A stretch of 64,000 nucleotides of DNA. It comes from JANLTP01 sp031363055 (GTDB taxonomy: Bacteria; Pseudomonadota; Gammaproteobacteria; Burkholderiales; Burkholderiaceae_E). The DNA is taken from the NCBI GenBank assembly GCA_031363055.1, contig JANLTP010000097.1, positions 12,326 to 76,325 of the forward strand, given 5' to 3'. The position numbers and the translations under genes were made by a program. How positions within the stretch are numbered: position 1 is the first letter of the stretch; every line of letters begins with the position of its first letter. Below the pieces are notes generated by a model. That model made no database searches and was not told where the DNA came from. It saw only the letters and a list, made by a program, of their open reading frames with translations. Below are positions 62,925 through 64,000 of this stretch, in pieces.

Positions 62925-63467
62925 ATGAAACGCCTGTCCGAAAATTTGAAGTCACGCGTCGTGCGGTCTTTCGGCTTCGCGCTGACCTTGTTCGCAACAA
63001 CAGGCTCATTCGCACAAGGTAACTACTCACTCGATCCGCTAGGCACAGCCGTGCCAATCGGCGAGCGCCCGGCTGAACTTCGCGATGCCCAGGACCTGCT
63101 GACCAAGGACGGCACCGGCTTGCGGTTGCGCGCCGAGGTCTGGGTCCGCGTTGAGCCCTGCCCGAATAAGAAGCCGCGCGAAAATTGCAGCGTTGCGACG
63201 CAGTCACAAGGCAGGCTGTTCGTCGGTCCGGTTTGGAACGACCAGCCCATTGCCAGTTTGGAAGTCGAGCAGGTTTGGCTCTTGCACAAGGGCGGAGTCT
63301 GGAGCACCCGAAGCATGCGCAAGACCGCCGATCACTACATTGAGTTTTCAGGCGGGCCGGTGTTGCCAACTTCCGCACCGGTCGACGTACTGGTCAAAAT
63401 TCGCGATCTGCCAGGCCTGCTACAGATTCGTTATCGCACCGTGTATCAACGCGCTGCTGCGACTTAG
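62925..63467 (+). CDS. exported protein of unknown function
   Basis: 180 residues. Basic N-terminus and hydrophobic stretch (FGFALTLFATTGSFAQG) predict a signal peptide cleaved near SFAQ. The mature region contains two Cys (CPNKKPRENC) and WSTRSMRKTADHYIEFSGG. I do not recognise a family. The 5' flank (about 62837-62890) has imperfect 13-14-bp repeats of CTCCGCA(T/A)CTAAA type. Followed by family B and A repeats. Confidence 0.6.
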   Translation: MKRLSENLKSRVVRSFGFALTLFATTGSFAQGNYSLDPLGTAVPIGERPAELRDAQDLLTKDGTGLRLRAEVWVRVEPCPNKKPRENCSVATQSQGRLFVGPVWNDQPIASLEVEQVWLLHKGGVWSTRSMRKTADHYIEFSGGPVLPTSAPVDVLVKIRDLPGLLQIRYRTVYQRAAAT

Positions 63468-63530
63468 GATTGGTCAGCAGTCGATTTGAGTGGGATCAGG
63501 TTGACGGGGCGCTCGGCTAGGGTTGCATGG

Positions 63531-63624
63531 GATCAGGCCGACGGGGCACTTGGCTACGCGGCTGTCCCCCGGCCTTCGGCCTCCTCCTTAATGCCGCTAC
63601 GTCAAGCACCCCGCCAGCCTGATC
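63531..63624 (-). repeat. dispersed palindromic repeat family B, copy 3
   Basis: Minus-orientation copy: its complement opens GATCAGGCTGGCGGGGTGCT like copy 2 and closes with CCCCGTCGGCCTGATC. The centre is about 11 bp shorter and forms GGCCGAAGGCC. A solitary extra arm (GGGATCAGGTTGACGGGGCG) precedes it at about 63493-63525. Confidence 0.85.
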
Positions 63625-63696
63625 CGGCACCGCCGTGCAGTTCGCAGCCGAGAGAAGTGTGCACGCCGTAACCGGCTCCGGCGCCGACCTACTTCA

Positions 63697-63927
63697 AACC
63701 TCAACCAAGCACAGTGTCAGCCTGGAGCGGGGTGGTGTGAATGCCGCAGCGAAATCAAGAAGGAGCGTCGGCCGAAAAGGCCGAGGCGGATGACATTCGC
63801 GGAGGCATTCGCACCAGCCCGCTCCAGGCCGAAGCAGGCACCGTTCGCGGAAGCATTCGCACCAGTCCGCTCCAGGCCAACGCAGGCACCCTTCGCGGAG
63901 GCATTCGCACCGGCCCGCTCCACGCTC
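63697..63927 (-). repeat. dispersed palindromic repeat family A, copy 3, with 48-bp units
   Basis: Inverted orientation. Arms lie at 63721-63753 and 63796-63828. Three 48-bp units begin at 63794, 63842 and 63890 (CATTCGCGG, CGTTCGCGG, CCTTCGCGG starts). The plus strand happens to be open for 73 codons with 16-residue repeats (RGGIRTSPLQ), but this is most likely a by-product of the repeat length being a multiple of three. Confidence 0.88.
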
Positions 63928-64000
63928 AAATCGCGAAGAAATCAGCCAGTCCGACGCAATGACAGCCTGACGCCAGCCAGGTGACAGTTTCGTGCCGGTG

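Noticed and set aside
63741..63962. 73-codon open frame with 16-residue repeats
   Set aside because: It coincides with the 48-bp units of repeat family A and has no good ribosome-binding site; the periodicity explains the open frame.

Overview
The window looks like chromosome from a GC-rich proteobacterium, most likely a betaproteobacterium of the Burkholderiales type. Reasons: a Bug/TctC-family periplasmic receptor, the thiO-thiS-thiG-thiE gene order with an N-terminally extended ThiE, ECF sigma/anti-sigma regulation and Urt/Fmd-type amide uptake genes. This is inferred from gene content; no rRNA or tRNA gene was seen to anchor it.

Layout. 0-2 kb: 5-oxoprolinase genes pxpB-pxpC-pxpA, the last cut by the window edge. 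2-4.2 kb: a CreA-like lipoprotein, GrpB family, a small TfoX/YjbR-like protein, and a stand-alone TOPRIM protein resembling the C-terminal half of GyrB/ParE. 4.4-10.3 kb: one minus-strand ECF locus (sigma, anti-sigma, DUF4331, small lipoprotein, TPR protein, HupE/UreJ). 10.7-16.6 kb: a diguanylate cyclase, then an accessory stretch with a Xre/RES toxin-antitoxin pair whose toxin carries a nonsense codon, a frameshifted Bug receptor, a Crp-like regulator and a doubly broken MerR/TipAS regulator behind a textbook MerR operator. 16.9-27.2 kb: thiamine region. thiO-thiS-thiG-thiE read leftward and thiD rightward. Facing thiD is a tight minus-strand operon headed by a TPP riboswitch: a LuxE-like acyl-protein synthetase, a LuxC-like acyl reductase, an ABC importer and an SDR. 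27.2-33 kb: a gene graveyard (truncated PIN, HTH and ISL3 fragments, VOC remnant, deleted hydrolase, TetR with two stop codons, truncated DUF2306) with a few intact genes between. 33-36.8 kb: TetR with a divergent dehydrogenase, a DUF6151-like protein, and aspartate-semialdehyde dehydrogenase. 37-44.5 kb: an Asp/Glu/hydantoin racemase divergent from a dpp-type ABC importer and its GntR regulator. 45-48 kb: transglutaminase-like protein, N-formylglutamate amidohydrolase, HicAB, SDR. 48-54.4 kb: Urt/Fmd-type branched-chain/amide ABC operon whose last ATPase is fused in frame to an amidase. 54.5-62.7 kb: flotillin-like protein, then DUF429, Lhr-type helicase, MBL hydrolase, PdeM nuclease and glycerophosphodiesterase in one block. 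62.9 kb to the end: an exported protein and a cluster of palindromic repeats.

Most notable. (1) The TPP-riboswitch operon suggests import of a carboxylate related to a thiamine precursor, which LuxE/LuxC chemistry would reduce to an aldehyde and an SDR then to an alcohol such as HMP; ThiD lies next door. (2) Two families of dispersed palindromes (A, with 48-bp tandem units; B, about 105 bp) occur three times each, always 3' of genes and side by side at two loci. (3) 12-18-bp tandem repeats recur at gene ends and junctions throughout the window, often in multiples of three bases. (4) An ABC ATPase-amidase fusion reading frame of 822 codons.
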